Shown: in pieces, positions 42,601-53,531 of the stretch
Layout of the letters: every line of letters starts with the position of its first letter
Numbering within the stretch: the stretch's first letter is position 1
Origin: Zygaena filipendulae
Taxonomy: Eukaryota; Arthropoda; Insecta; Lepidoptera; Zygaenidae
DNA length: 64,000 bases
Direction: 5' to 3'
Assembly (NCBI GenBank): GCA_907165275.2
Contig: OU015662.1
Location: 193,501-257,500, forward strand
The notes under the pieces: model-generated
What the model was told of the DNA's origin: nothing
Database searches by the model: none
Seen by the model: the letters and a program-made list of their open reading frames with translations, nothing else
Made by a program: the position numbers and the translations under genes

Positions 42601-42980
42601 TCCCCCCTACCCGGCGCCTCCCCTGCAGGCCCCCTCCCCTTCCCTACCCTCCCCCGCAGGCCCCCCTACCCGGCGCCTCCCCCGCAGCTCCCCTTACCCG
42701 GCGCCTCCCCCGCGGGCCCCCTACCCGGCGCCTCCCCCGCAGGCCCCCTCCCCTCCCCCGCAGGCCCCACTACCCGGCGCCTCCCCCGCAGGCCCCGTTA
42801 CCCGGCGCCTCCCCCGCAGCTCCCCTTACCCGGCGCCTCCCTCGCGGGCCCCCTACCCGGCGCCTCCTCCCCAGGCCCCCTTACCCGGCGCCTCCCCCGC
42901 GGGCCCCCTACCCGGCGCCTCCCCCGCAGCGCGGCGCCCCCTACCCGGCGCCTCCCCCGCAGCGCGGCGCCCCCTACCCG
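42601..42980 (-). repeat. GC-rich minisatellite starting at the TTC7 stop codon
   Basis: About a dozen units of 27-33 bp. Starts of the 'ctaccc/ttaccc' core are at 42608, 42666, 42694, 42721, 42770, 42798, 42826, 42853, 42881, 42908, 42941 and 42974. The last is the TTC7 stop itself: on the - strand each unit repeats 'ggcgccgggtag' or '...gtaa', that is, the last coding codons plus the stop. The array thus forms the start of the 3' UTR. Confidence 0.8.
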
Positions 42981-45900
42981 GCGCCGTGGGGCGGGCGCGC
43001 CGGCGCCGGCAGCAGCAGCGCGGGTGCGTGCGGGTAGAGCGCGAGCGCGGCGGCGGCGGCGTCGGCGGCGGCGGCCGGCTCGCCCAGCGCGCCCAGCACG
43101 AGCGCGAGGCGGCGCCACGTGTCGGCGCGCGCCGGCCGCAGCTGCGCCGCCTCGCGCAGCACCTTCTCCGCGAGCCGCAGCCACCCGAGGGCGTAGTACG
43201 CGCCGCCTGGACGACCGACACAACACACACGGCGCATGTTAACACCCATTCCTTGCCCATAAGCCATAACGCGCGTGCTAAAAACCAGATTGCTCCAGAT
43301 TTATTTATTCACTAGCCGTGCCCCGCGGTTTCCCCCGCGGTAATTTCGGAGTTCCCGCGGGAATTCCGGGATAAAAAGTACCCTATCTCCTTCTCTGTAC
43401 CCCTGGCAACGTGCATGCCGAATTTCATTCAAATCCGTTCAGCCGCTTTTGTGTGATTGTGATTGAGCTGGTGGCAGTCCATGGACCGCCCTTGAACTCC
43501 CGTCCATATTGGCGGAGAGTGCAGGATTGCCCCCCGCGCAGGAAGCAGTCACCTCTATCGACTCTGCTCAAGAGAATGCCCCGCGCTGCCCGCCCCCCAC
43601 CTAACCACGCCTATAAAAGCGGGCGGGTAGCAGACGCGCGTCAGTCTGCGACGGGCGCTCGCCGGGCACGCCCGCGCCCCACTCACCGAGCTGCACGAGG
43701 CTGTCCAGGTGCGTGGGGTGCAGCGCGATGGCGTTCTGGAAGCACTGGCGCGCCTCCTCCCACTCGCCGCCCGCCGCGTGTACCAGCCCGCGCTGCAACA
43801 GCCAACACGGCGCCGTTCCAACTGAGGATGTCGCGGAGCTTCGACTCACACGATTCGGAACTTTCGATTGATAAACATATCTCGGGTGCTGACTGTAGAG
43901 GGTGGTGCACCCCAGTCTCCCCCGCCCCCGCTCACCGTATGCAGCACCAGGTGGCTGCAGGGGGTGAGCGCGGCCGCCTCCGACACGCAGCCCGCCGCCG
44001 CGCTGGTGCGCTCCATTCTGCAAGTTGTTTATTCATTTATTACTAGCTGTTTCCCGCTGCTTCAGTAAGGTTAAAGTCTCGATTGTCTGACCGAGTGACG
44101 AGTCGGTCTGCCGCTTGAGTTTAGTATGCGCACCGCAGGTATATGTCGGCGAGCAGCAGCCAGGCGCGGGCGCGCTGCGCGGCGCTGGGCGGCGGCGCGG
44201 GCGGCGCGCTGCGCTCGGAGCCGCCCTCGGACAGCGCGCGGCCCGCCCGCCCCGCGCCCTGCGACCCGCCCGCCGACCACGACAGCGCGTCCAGCTCCGC
44301 GTACCTGTATCATGCCGATGTTATAGATGACCGCGACCGTTCCCGCGCGGCACAACTAGTAAGTAAGCGCTTACCGGGCGGGCGTGCCGGCGGCGGCGCG
44401 CTGCAGCAGCTGCAGCAGGTCCCGGCCGGCGTGCAGCGCCTGCGGCGCGGGCTGCAGCGCGGCCAGCGCCTGCAGCGGCCAGGCGGCGCGCGGGTGCTGC
44501 AGGCGCGCCAGGCGGGCGGCGGCGAGCGCGCGCGCCGAGCGGCGGCCGGCGCAGGCGCGCGCCCACAGCGCCACGCACAGCCGCAGCCCGCCGCCGCACG
44601 TCGCGTGCGCCGCCAGGCACGCGCGCGTCGCGTCCTGCCCGCAACACGCCCGACCTCACTCACACTCCGCACTGAACTTGCCCACACTGCTGCGCCGAAC
44701 CCCCCCCCCGCTTACTATTTCAAGTATGTTGCACGATGCACATTGATAAATTTAAATTTTATTTATTTATTTATTTAAAGAACTTTATTGCACATTTATG
44801 TACAAAAGGCGGACTTAATGCCTAAGGAATTCTCTACCAGTCAACCTTTTGGCTAGGGGATAGTTAATTCTTATTGTATTGATTTTAATTCTTATTGTAA
44901 TAGCTGAGACATATTTCAAGAGTTATTATGTAACCTACGAAATAAAAATAAATTCTGATTCTGATTCGCTGCTGCAGGCGAGCGGCTCGTGTACACATGT
45001 GCTGCGCGTGCGGCGTGGGGCTCGCACCGGAGTTTTACATTCAAGTTGGTACTGTTCGACTCACACGTAACTGTTGTATTAAATTGTTTTTTTTTTTTTT
45101 TGAGGTCAGGAGACGTTTATTTTAATATTTCATTTATATTATTATTTAAGACTAGCTAACCTCTGCGGTTTCACCCGCGGGAAATAAAAAGTACCCTATG
45201 ACACTCAGAATCTACAACTTCCTATAAGTGAAAGAATTTTCTAAATCGGTTCAGTAGATCCAGAGATTACCCCCTACAACGTCACAAACTCACAAACTTT
45301 TGCTCTTTATAATATTTGTATAGAAAACTTTATATTTAAGAAAACTTTATGTGAGAGCTTTTTATTTTGTTTTATCAATCGAATGCATAACCTCCTCCTT
45401 TTCGGAAGTTGATTAAAAATGGCAGACAACAGCTAAAAGTTGTGAAAAACAATGTAAGAGGAGTCCGTGGAAGGCAATAGCAAAGTATTAATCGGGTGTT
45501 GGCACAGTAGGTGCGTTCCAGGTGTGGGTGCACTCGCTTGTGGGCGCCCACCATGGCCTCGTTGAGCAGGCCCAGCTCCATGTACTGCTGCGCCAGGCGG
45601 CAGAAGGCCAGGTGGTCGTTGTCGTCGAGCCGCGCGGCGCGCACCAGGTACTGCAGCGCCTGCTCGTTCGCCGCGTCCTTCTCCAGCCGGGAGTTGGTTT
45701 TCTGTTACGAAAAACGACCACTTGTTTTAATTCTCCGCCGGCGTAATGTTCGCGGTCAACCTCGCGCGTGTGCGTGCGTGTGTCTGTGTGCGTGTCACCT
45801 GCGCGCGCATCTGGTGGCCGATGCCGCAGTAGAGGCAGCAGCGCGCCAACATCGGCCCGTCGCGCTGCTCCTCTATCCGCAGCGCCTCCTCCGCCATCGA

Positions 45901-48900
45901 GATGCCTTCCTCTATCTGCGGAAAACAATTCTAGTGAGTTCTGGTCGTCGCGTCGGATGAAAAAATTACGACATCATCCCGCCGCCCCCCGTCCGTCCCC
46001 CGCCGCGCGCCCCCCGCCGCGCCCCCCCCCCACTCACCCAGCCCGCGCCGTAGTGCATGTCGGCGACGACGAGCCGCGCGGGCGCGTCCCCCGGCAGCAG
46101 CGCGGCCGCGTGCAGCGCCACGCCGTGCGCGCGCGCCACGTCCCCCGCCACGCGCCCCCCGCCCGCGCCCTCGGGCCCCTCGCAGTCGGCCCCCTCCCCG
46201 GCCCCCTCGCCGTCGGCGCCGCCCCCCGCCGCCGCCACGCACGCGAGGGTGCGCTGCCGCCACACGTGCGCGCACCCGAACGAGAACTTCATCGCGCGCT
46301 CCAGCGACTGTTGAGGAGATGGCTCGTGAGTCACTCGAATGGTCCTTCGAGCCGGATCTTAAAGAACTTCTTCTAAAGTGGTACGTTTAACATATTTATT
46401 GTATTTATTGAGAGACTAGCTGTTCCCCGTAGTTTCACCCGCGTTAATTTCGGAGTTCCCGCAGGGATTCCGGGATGAAAAGTACCCGATGTCCCATTGT
46501 ACGCGCCCGTACCTCGATGAGCAGCGCAAGCTGCCCCCAGCGCACGGCGGCCAGCGCCAGCAGGTCGGCCACGGCCACGGCGTTGCGCAGCGCGTGCGCG
46601 CGCGCCGCCTCGAACTCGGCGCTCTGCGACAGCACGGCGTCGCGCGCCGCCATCGCCTCGCCCACCAGCAGCACCAGCATCACCTCCTCGTACTCGTTGC
46701 GCGGCACGAACTGCCGCCACACACACACCGACATCACACGAACTGTCACATCAGGGATGCGCTTAGTTATAGTACCGAAAGTGAGGTAGGTACAGTACCT
46801 GGTTGATGGCGGCGTACTTCTTGGGCTTCCACGGCCCCTCCGAGACGTACTCCTCGCGGCGGCGCGTGAGCGTGCCGGCCGGCGGCGGCGCCAGCTGCGG
46901 GGGCGCCTTGTACACCTGCACGTGCGTGCGTGAGGGAGTTAGTGATGATAGTACGGGTGCAGACTGCAGGTGGGGACTGTGTGAGTGATAGTGTGGGTGC
47001 AAGCGGGGACTGTGAGTGATAGGTGAGTTACAGGTGTTACCCACCTATCACTCACAGTCCAGTAGTTACAGGTGGGGACTGTGTAAGTAATACTTAGGGT
47101 TGTGACAGGGGGTAATTCATAAACTGACACACCTGACCTACCTTCACGAAAGCGAGATCAGTCTGCCCCGACGATCGCGACGACGCGCGTGTGTTCTGAC
47201 TTGCGAGACAGTGAAATCGTATTGCGGGAGAGTGTGTATGTGTCGGATGCGAGTGCCCCGTGCCCGTGAGTGAAGTGTGAAGTGACCAGTTGGACCCCTA
47301 GAACGTTGCTTTACCGTGAGTATGCCAAATCCCCTTTGTTTTTCCCCGACCCCTGTCACAGGGTGTATGTGTGTACTGTGCGAGTGATAGTGTGGGTGGG
47401 ACTGTGTGTTGGGGAATTATTCAGGTGAAATAATAGGAAAGGTTAACAATTTATGTTGTAAAAATATGCAGAGAAAATATTTATTCAATTATTCTAATAA
47501 TTCTACAATGTCATTTCAAAGCACTCTTTTTTATATAATTTGTAAAAGGAGGCTTCAACACTGTGTGAGTGATAGTGTAGGTGGGACTGTGTGAGTGATA
47601 GTGTAGGTGGGACTGTGTGAGTGGTATTGTAGGTATGATTCGGGACTGTGTAAGTGATACTTAGGGTGTATGTGTGGACTGTGCGAGTGATAGTATGAGT
47701 GCAGGTGCGGACTGTGCGAGTGATAGTGTACGAAGAGGAGTGGACTATGCGACTGAAGATGGTGAAGTTGTAGGTGTGAACTACGTGACTGAACGGTGGG
47801 ATGTGGGTGGCAGTGTGGGTGCAGACATGTGAGTGTGGGTGCTAATGTGGGTGAGATGAGGACTGAATGGGTCGAGGGTGGGCGCCTCACCTGCCCCGCC
47901 ACGCCGCGCAGCAGCACCTCGGCCAGCTGCCGCGCCAGCGTGAGGCGCAGCGCCTGCGTGGACGGGGACTCCACCGCGGTCAGCATCTCGCGGTACCTGC
48001 GTACAAGCACACACTTCAAATACACTACCGCATAATATCATAACACCAAATCTGTTTGTGCCCCGCGGTTTTACCCGCGTGAGTTACGGAATTGGGTATT
48101 CTCCAAGGTATGAAAATCAAAATTCTAATTAGTCCGTCAGTTAGAAATTAAAAAAATAATAGACACGTATTTTTTGCTTTTTAAATTTAATGAAAATGAA
48201 CATAGATAAAGCGCATTAAAGTTTAGGGTGGGGGCTCGTGACGTCAATATTCATTATAAGCGCCATACAAACCGCACAGAGTTGTGACGTCACGCGAAAT
48301 TTCAACTCAATGTATCTCTGTTATTTCTTGATTACGTAAAAAAAGAAAAAATACGTGTCCAATATTTTTTACTAATCTACACGACGGACTAAAAAAATTT
48401 TTTTTGTCAAGTAGCCAATTCCCGCAGGAACTTTTTTTTTCTAAAATAAAAGTAGCTGAAGTAGCGTTCCGTTAAAAGCGTAGCGGTCCAGCTGTTTCAG
48501 AGATTAGCCGAAACAAACAGACAGACATTTCTAGACAGACAAAAATATAAATAAAATTATTTTTTTATGTAAGTACCTACCGTATATATTTGATTTTATT
48601 TTACTTTATTCGGAAAATTAACTCCTACAAAAATATAATGAACATTTAAATGTCAAACAAAAAAGCAGCAGCAATTACAGATGTTCGCACGTGGGCAGTG
48701 GAATAAAAAAAAACATCAATTGCTTAATAGGCAGTAGCAACTTACACAGTGGGAACTAAGTCTTGGGACAGTGGAAAGAAGACTTTCATAATATGTATTG
48801 AGTGAAAAGCTGTTAATTTGTAATTACAAACAGAAACTTCAATTTGCAATTTTATTTATATGCATAGATAGATATATAGCTAATGTAGGGATAGCGTTCG

Positions 48901-51668
48901 CTCTGCAGTGGTGGGTACCTGTCGATGGCGTCCTGCAGCCGGCCCGCGCGGATGTGCAGCAGCGGCACGCGCTGCAGCGCCGTCTCCAGCGTGGGCCCCG
49001 CGCGCGCCGCGCCGCCCGCGCGCTGCAGGTACAGCAGCGACAGCTCCGACGACACCTCGAAGCTGCGGATCTGGGACACGACCAACACGACACTTTTCTT
49101 TTATTTCCTTTCCTTTTTTATCCCTAGTTTCGATTCTATCGAACTATTATTTTTATGTTTATCAACCTACTTTCTCTTTATCTCTTCTCCCGCCAATGTT
49201 TACTTCAATTCCTTTCGATTTTTCAAAGCTTGACTGGAAGAAATCCCCTCGCGGGATAAGTCCGCCTTTGAGCATAAATTACCTACTTATTTTAATTTTA
49301 TCAACTTGTAAAAGCTTTGTTTATGTTCAATAAAGTGTACAAACAAACAAACAAATAAACAAACAAACACAGCTCCTAAGACCACAATATACTAGAGTGG
49401 GCATGATAATATCAAGGTATAAAAAACAAAATTCTATTTTGTCAGTCAGTTTATTCATTTTATTTCTTTATTTAAACTTTATGCACATCACGGTACAACG
49501 GCGGACTTAAAGCCACAATGGCATACCTTCAGGTAATACAGAGAGTTTACTTGGCGGTGCATTTAAGTGTTGGTGTCAGTTAGTTCATAAAAAATTTATA
49601 CACTTATTTTTTTGCTTTTTCAAATTATTGAAAAAATACTACGATTAAGTTTGTGGAGTGGGAGGTAGCTACGTCATAACTAAGTACGAAGTATACCTAG
49701 GTGTGATGTCACATGGAATTTCAACTTCACCATTATTTTTTCATTACGTAAAAAAAGGAAAAATGTGTTCAATACTTTTTATTAATCTACAAAACTGACT
49801 AATGATTAAATTTATTCATCATGCTTATTGTAGCACTCAATACTCAAGATGAAGGTGGGAATAGAGTCAGAACAATCTTCTTAAATGACAATTTGTATTT
49901 GTAATTGACATTTAGACATTACTTTATCAGAGTGCAAGTGTCACCTTAAAATCGAGAGGGTGATTGTGAATGAACCCAATAATAAATGATACTGAATGAT
50001 AGTAATTGGTATTGATTGTACTATTTGAAGGGTAAAATTTTAATTTGGAATTTGAATGTAATGATTTTGAATAGTTAATACGATTCTAACACAATGAAGT
50101 TTCACTTCTGTCATAATCTGCAGTGATTTGCAAGCATTCCCAATTTTTATCAATAAATTTTTAACACTCACCATTTCATTCTCCTTTTCGGCAAGTTTAA
50201 ATCTACTAGTAGAGCTTGGGACAGCATTTTGTTCCAGGCATAATCCTTTGATAGCATAGGACTCTGCCACTACTCGGAGACTCCGCCTAATGGAAAAATG
50301 ATGCTTTTAAATATTTGTGTTGGGTTCTCAAATGTTTCTTCTTAACCAACCTACTTCAAAAAGGAGTTTATCAATTCTGATGTTTATATATAATTTTTTA
50401 TGTATGTTTCAGCATAACTCTGTCATATATAGACAGATTTTTAATTTTTTTTTGTTCAATAGGGGTTAATTGATTAATCCTCAAATGTTATTTAAATTTC
50501 AAAAAGATCTGATGATGAGCATTGGACACAAACAATGGAACTCTTGAAATTGGTTTAATTAGTTTTGTTAAAATTTACTTATTTTGATAAATACTATAAA
50601 ACTCACAAAGGCAATTCTTTTTCTGTCAGTGTGTTCAGTTCAGCGTGTTGAAAATGTTTCAACGCCACATCGTATCCCCCACAAGCATAGTTCAACTTGC
50701 CCAAGAGCAGGTGGGCATCTAATGCCACTCCATCCCTTTTGCCAGCCTCGTCCGTAGCTAAAGTCAGGTACCCTCGAGCTTCTGACAGCTCTCTTTGGGC
50801 ACGTTCAATGTTTTCTTTGATTGGTGGCCATTCTTCTAAGTACAATTCCAGCTTGCCCTCACCGATAAGGAAGTGTGCAAGACTTTCTGTAACAATTCAA
50901 AAACTCTCTCTCTTTAAAACTTTTATCCGTATAAATATGTAGATTATGGAGTTATTTTATAAATGTAAATAGCATTTTTGTCTAAACATAAATGCTAGTT
51001 CTAGTGTTTAGTTGCTTATATGAGTACTATAACTAAAATTACAGCTCTTATGCTACATTTACAACTAATTACAAAAAAATGTGCAGTAGGACTTTAATGT
51101 CCTTGATAAAATATTCTACTTTAAACTCCAATCTTTATCCAGCTCTACAGAGCTCTCTATCCGTCATGAGGTGTCACGAGTCATGACAATATCCAGGAAT
51201 AATTAAGGCCACATTCAAAAAAAAACTAGGCAACTTAATTTTCAAGGTAATACATTATTATTAACAAGCAGTTGTTTTAAATGTGTAAATAGACACTTAT
51301 CAGCAAAAACTAAGATAAAAGATAATAATCAACCATTAAACAAACTGATAGTGTTAATTGTTATAAAATCGATACTGCCACTACTACCAAATACTAAAGT
51401 TTTAATTAAACTACTAGGTATTTCAAAACGAAGGTGCTAATTCTAACATACAAAGTCTAGTTTCAAAATGTAGGTATGTTTTCATGATTGAAAAATACTA
51501 CTGTAAGGAGTAGGTATAATATGGAGGTAGTAAACACTGACCGCGCTGAGGCGACCTGGCCTTGAGCTGCAGAGCCAGCTCCACCGCTTTCTTCCAGTTG
51601 GACTCCTCCCTACACTTCTCGATTTCTGTCTCATAGCTCCGCACAGCATTCTTGCTTCTCGAGGTCAT
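42974..51668 (-). CDS. TTC7: TTC7: TPR scaffold of the PI4-kinase III alpha complex
   Basis: In animals TTC7 is a TPR-solenoid protein that, with EFR3 and FAM126, holds PI4KIIIalpha at the plasma membrane for PI4P synthesis. Exons: 51668-51542, 50886-50607, 50286-50172, 49070-48919, 47996-47891, 46915-46799, 46710-46513, 46307-46038, 45915-45799, 45701-about 45534, 44634-44375, 44304-44134, 44017-43936, 43792-43687 and 43206-42974. The total is about 833 aa and phases are consistent. Family marks: EESNWKKAVELALQLKAR at the N-terminus, RQLAEVLLRG, SLERAMKFSF, DNDHLAFCRLAQQYMELGLL, SHLVLHTRGLVHAAG (across a junction) and LAEKVLREAAQL near the end. Exon 8 has a Gly/Glu-rich insert. The exon 10 donor is unclear, and about 55 residues of TPR expected between exons 10 and 11 were not found. 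3' exons are far more GC-rich than 5' exons. Confidence 0.9.
43308..43470 (-). mobile_element. Helitron-like copy in a TTC7 intron
   Basis: Starts 'ctagccgtgccccgcggttt' and continues 'gttcccgcgggaattccggg' and 'tacccctggcaacgtgcatg'. The right end is lost at about 43470. It lies between the last two TTC7 exons. Confidence 0.65.
44755..44970 (-). repeat. LINE 3'-tail-like repeat in a TTC7 intron
   Basis: 'tttatttatttatttaaaga' followed by 'actttattgcacatttatgt' and 'aaaggcggacttaatgcc' resembles the segment at 49455-49590 ('cggcggacttaaagcc'). It reads as a retroelement 3' end inserted in reverse, in the intron where a TTC7 exon seems to be missing. Confidence 0.5.
45150..45320 (-). mobile_element. 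Helitron-like copy in a TTC7 intron
   Basis: Begins 'ctagctaacctctgcggttt' and ends 'gctctttataatatttgta', similar to 28078-28258. Confidence 0.55.
46414..46505 (-). mobile_element. Helitron-like end abutting a TTC7 exon
   Basis: 'ctagctgttccccgtagttt' to 'tacccgatgtcccattgta' is the terminal about 90 bp of the family. It stops 8 bp from the 3' boundary of exon 7 (46513), so the insertion sits immediately downstream of the splice donor. Confidence 0.6.
46920..47830. repeat. GTGAGTGATAGTGTGGGTG minisatellites in a TTC7 intron
   Basis: Two blocks (about 46930-47110 and 47340-47830) of degenerate units of about 26 bp ('gactgtgtgagtgatagtgt' + 'gggtg') fill the intron between exons 5 and 6. The sequence between them (47110-47340) also has scattered related pieces. 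No coding signal. Confidence 0.65.
48105..48410 (+). mobile_element. MITE-like element, AGTCCGTC-ended family
   Basis: Starts 'gaaaatcaaaattctaatta' + 'gtccgtc', contains 'ggtgggggctcgtgacgtca' and ends 'ctacacgacggactaaaa'. The best-preserved copy in the window. It follows a short Helitron-like end (48058-48090) in the intron between TTC7 exons 4 and 5. Confidence 0.65.
49410..49815 (+). mobile_element. AGTCCGTC MITE interrupted by a LINE tail
   Basis: The MITE start 'aacaaaattctattttgtca' is broken at about 49452 by a segment resembling 44755-44970 and resumes at about 49580. The text 'gtcagt(c/t)agtt' flanks the insert on both sides, which looks like its target-site duplication. The right end is 'aatctacaaaactgactaat'. 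Confidence 0.5.
50343..50560 (+). mobile_element. AACCGACTTCC-family head fragment in a TTC7 intron
   Basis: 'aaccaacctacttcaaaaag' start with 'gatctgatgatgagcattgg' further in; a diverged relative of the 14759 element, between TTC7 exons 2 and 3. Confidence 0.4.
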
Positions 51669-52299
51669 TGTAACATGGACGGCTCGGCAGGTTTTAACAC
51701 AACAAACACAATTTCACACTTCACTTACTGTGAAACATTACAAATCCAATCATAGTAAGAGATAGGAATTAGGAAACTCAACTTCAACCAACTGGAATGG
51801 AAATTGGAAAATCAAAAACCAAACCACCACCGTAAAATGCAAAATTCTTGACAGCTGACGCCTGACGTTTAAAAGATAACACATACGTCAGATAGGAGAA
51901 AATGTTGGAATTGAAACTGGCAAAATGCGCAAACCGCGCAACGCCATAACAAAAAAAAGTTGGAATTTTTGGCAACTTTCGGGTTTTAATCTTTCTTTTA
52001 TTAATTCCATGCAGACCTCAGAACACTCAGAACAATAACAGTTATTCTTCTGAGTCAGAACAATAACAGTTATTCTACTGAAATGCAGACAGAACAAGTA
52101 GACAATTTTTTTTTCTTGAGCTTTTAGGATTTTTTGTCATGAGAAAAAAAAATTAGTTCTCTGATCAGCGCTATTCAGCTATTTACCACTAGATGGCCAT
52201 GCATGTTTGTTTTGAACCGTAGATGGAGAATGTTTACGTTTAACTGAAAATTGACTTGCGGAAAACTATCACGCTGATAATCACGCACGCACGGCAAAC

Positions 52300-52470
52300 A
52301 AGGCTTAACACCGAATTCAAACCGATCAGTGCCCAGTGGTAGCACAGACCATTAAATAATAATAATATAACGTGTGTGTCTATTGGATTGAATCGGTATA
52401 TTTTTATTTTTAGCTTATTAGTATAGATAGTGCATTTTTTTTGTTTTTGGAAGTCGGTTCTTCATCGTAA
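52300..52470 (+). repeat. AACCGACTTCC-family tail fragment
   Basis: 'aacaccgaattcaaaccgat' through 'tttttggaagtcggtt' matches the right hairpin arm of the 14759 element. The left arm is absent. Confidence 0.55.
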
Positions 52471-53350
52471 TCTTAATTCGTAACAAACGTACGATTTCTA
52501 CTGGTTCCGTCCATAGCACGAGGTTTCGTAGATACGAATACAAATAAAAATAGCCTTGTAGGTACGTAACTGATTACTTGATAGGAAAAAATTTATTCAT
52601 TCTTTCGTAGAACTTGTTACGTAGCGTAGGCGGCTGAAGGGAAATATTCGATACCTAGTTAAACTAGTTAGGTAGGTGGTTTATGCTTAAAATAAAGCAC
52701 AAAACCAACGAGTAACTAGATAAGCACCTCATGAATGTTCATTCGTGTTGTGCTGGCATTTAGGTAGGTACCTAGCATTAGTGGGTACAGGCAGCATAGC
52801 TTAGAACAAGCATTAGAGTTACAGTCATCTGCGTGGCGGTTGCGACGTCGCCGGCGGGTACCTACCGGCCCGGGCGAGCCGGATTATCTCCGGGTGACAC
52901 CGCCGCGCCGCGCCGCGCCGCCAAGGTTGCGGTTTGGTCAGGCAATGGGTACATGGGTACATTGTCCGGGTACACGCTACAGTAGGTAATACCTAATCGT
53001 TAGAAAGTGTTTGAAAACTCTTCTGCTCGGAAGTCGGAACCTCTGTCGCCATAAGTGCATAATATTGGATATGGCCTAGGTTCAGATATGCACACGTTCA
53101 TTGGCGTCAGAAGAAGTTTTATGCGCTAGGGATTTGGAGTGAGACGCTAAGAGACAGGACATGCAGTACGCACTCCTATTGTGCTGATTTGAATTGTATT
53201 CTATTCTCGCGAGATTGGACTCCAGCGATAGCACCATCACGGGCCACGCCCGTGATGGGTGGGCGGCCTTCGGTGGCCCCCAGGGTCCTCCAAACCATCC
53301 CCTTTAGACCCTCCCTTACCTCCAGGATTCAATGTACTTGATTGATTCTC

Positions 53351-53531
53351 TGAACTGACTCTATTCAGGTGGTTTGACCGTACATCTATCAATTGAGATG
53401 CCCGGGAGTCACGTTCACTTCATTTCATTTCATTTCGTTTCGTTTCGGTATTTAATTGAACCTTAATTTGTGAACTGACTCTATTCAGGTGGTTTGACCG
53501 TACATCTATCAATTGAGATGCCCGGGAGTCA
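53351..53531 (+). repeat. Direct repeat, 61-bp identity at 120-bp period
   Basis: The 61 bp beginning 'tgaactgactctattcaggt' at 53351 recur identically at 53471. Each copy is followed by 'catttcatttc'-like sequence, consistent with a recent two-unit tandem duplication. Confidence 0.75.

Larger units (their letters stand above)
35111..42973. other. Gene-poor interval between gene C and TTC7
   Basis: No coding exon was recognised in about 7.8 kb. Contents: the promoter side of gene C, short AACCGACTTC heads (about 35607 and 36960), the long palindrome (37497-38185), a LINE-tail-like segment (38266-38320), an AACCGACTTCC fragment (39855-39975), a zinc-knuckle remnant (40095-40260), MITEs (40462-40825 and 41735-42025), Helitron-like pieces (40936-41125) and the TTC7 3' flank with its minisatellite. 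Confidence 0.6.

Noticed and set aside
42360..43037. Long Pro-rich open frame on the + strand
   Set aside because: It is the complement of the GC-rich minisatellite and the last TTC7 exon. Repeat periodicity explains the openness.
43411..44778. Several Arg/Ala/Gly-rich open frames on both strands over 43-47 kb
   Set aside because: High GC removes stop codons in all frames. The TTC7 exons with matching phases and TPR similarity account for the coding signal.
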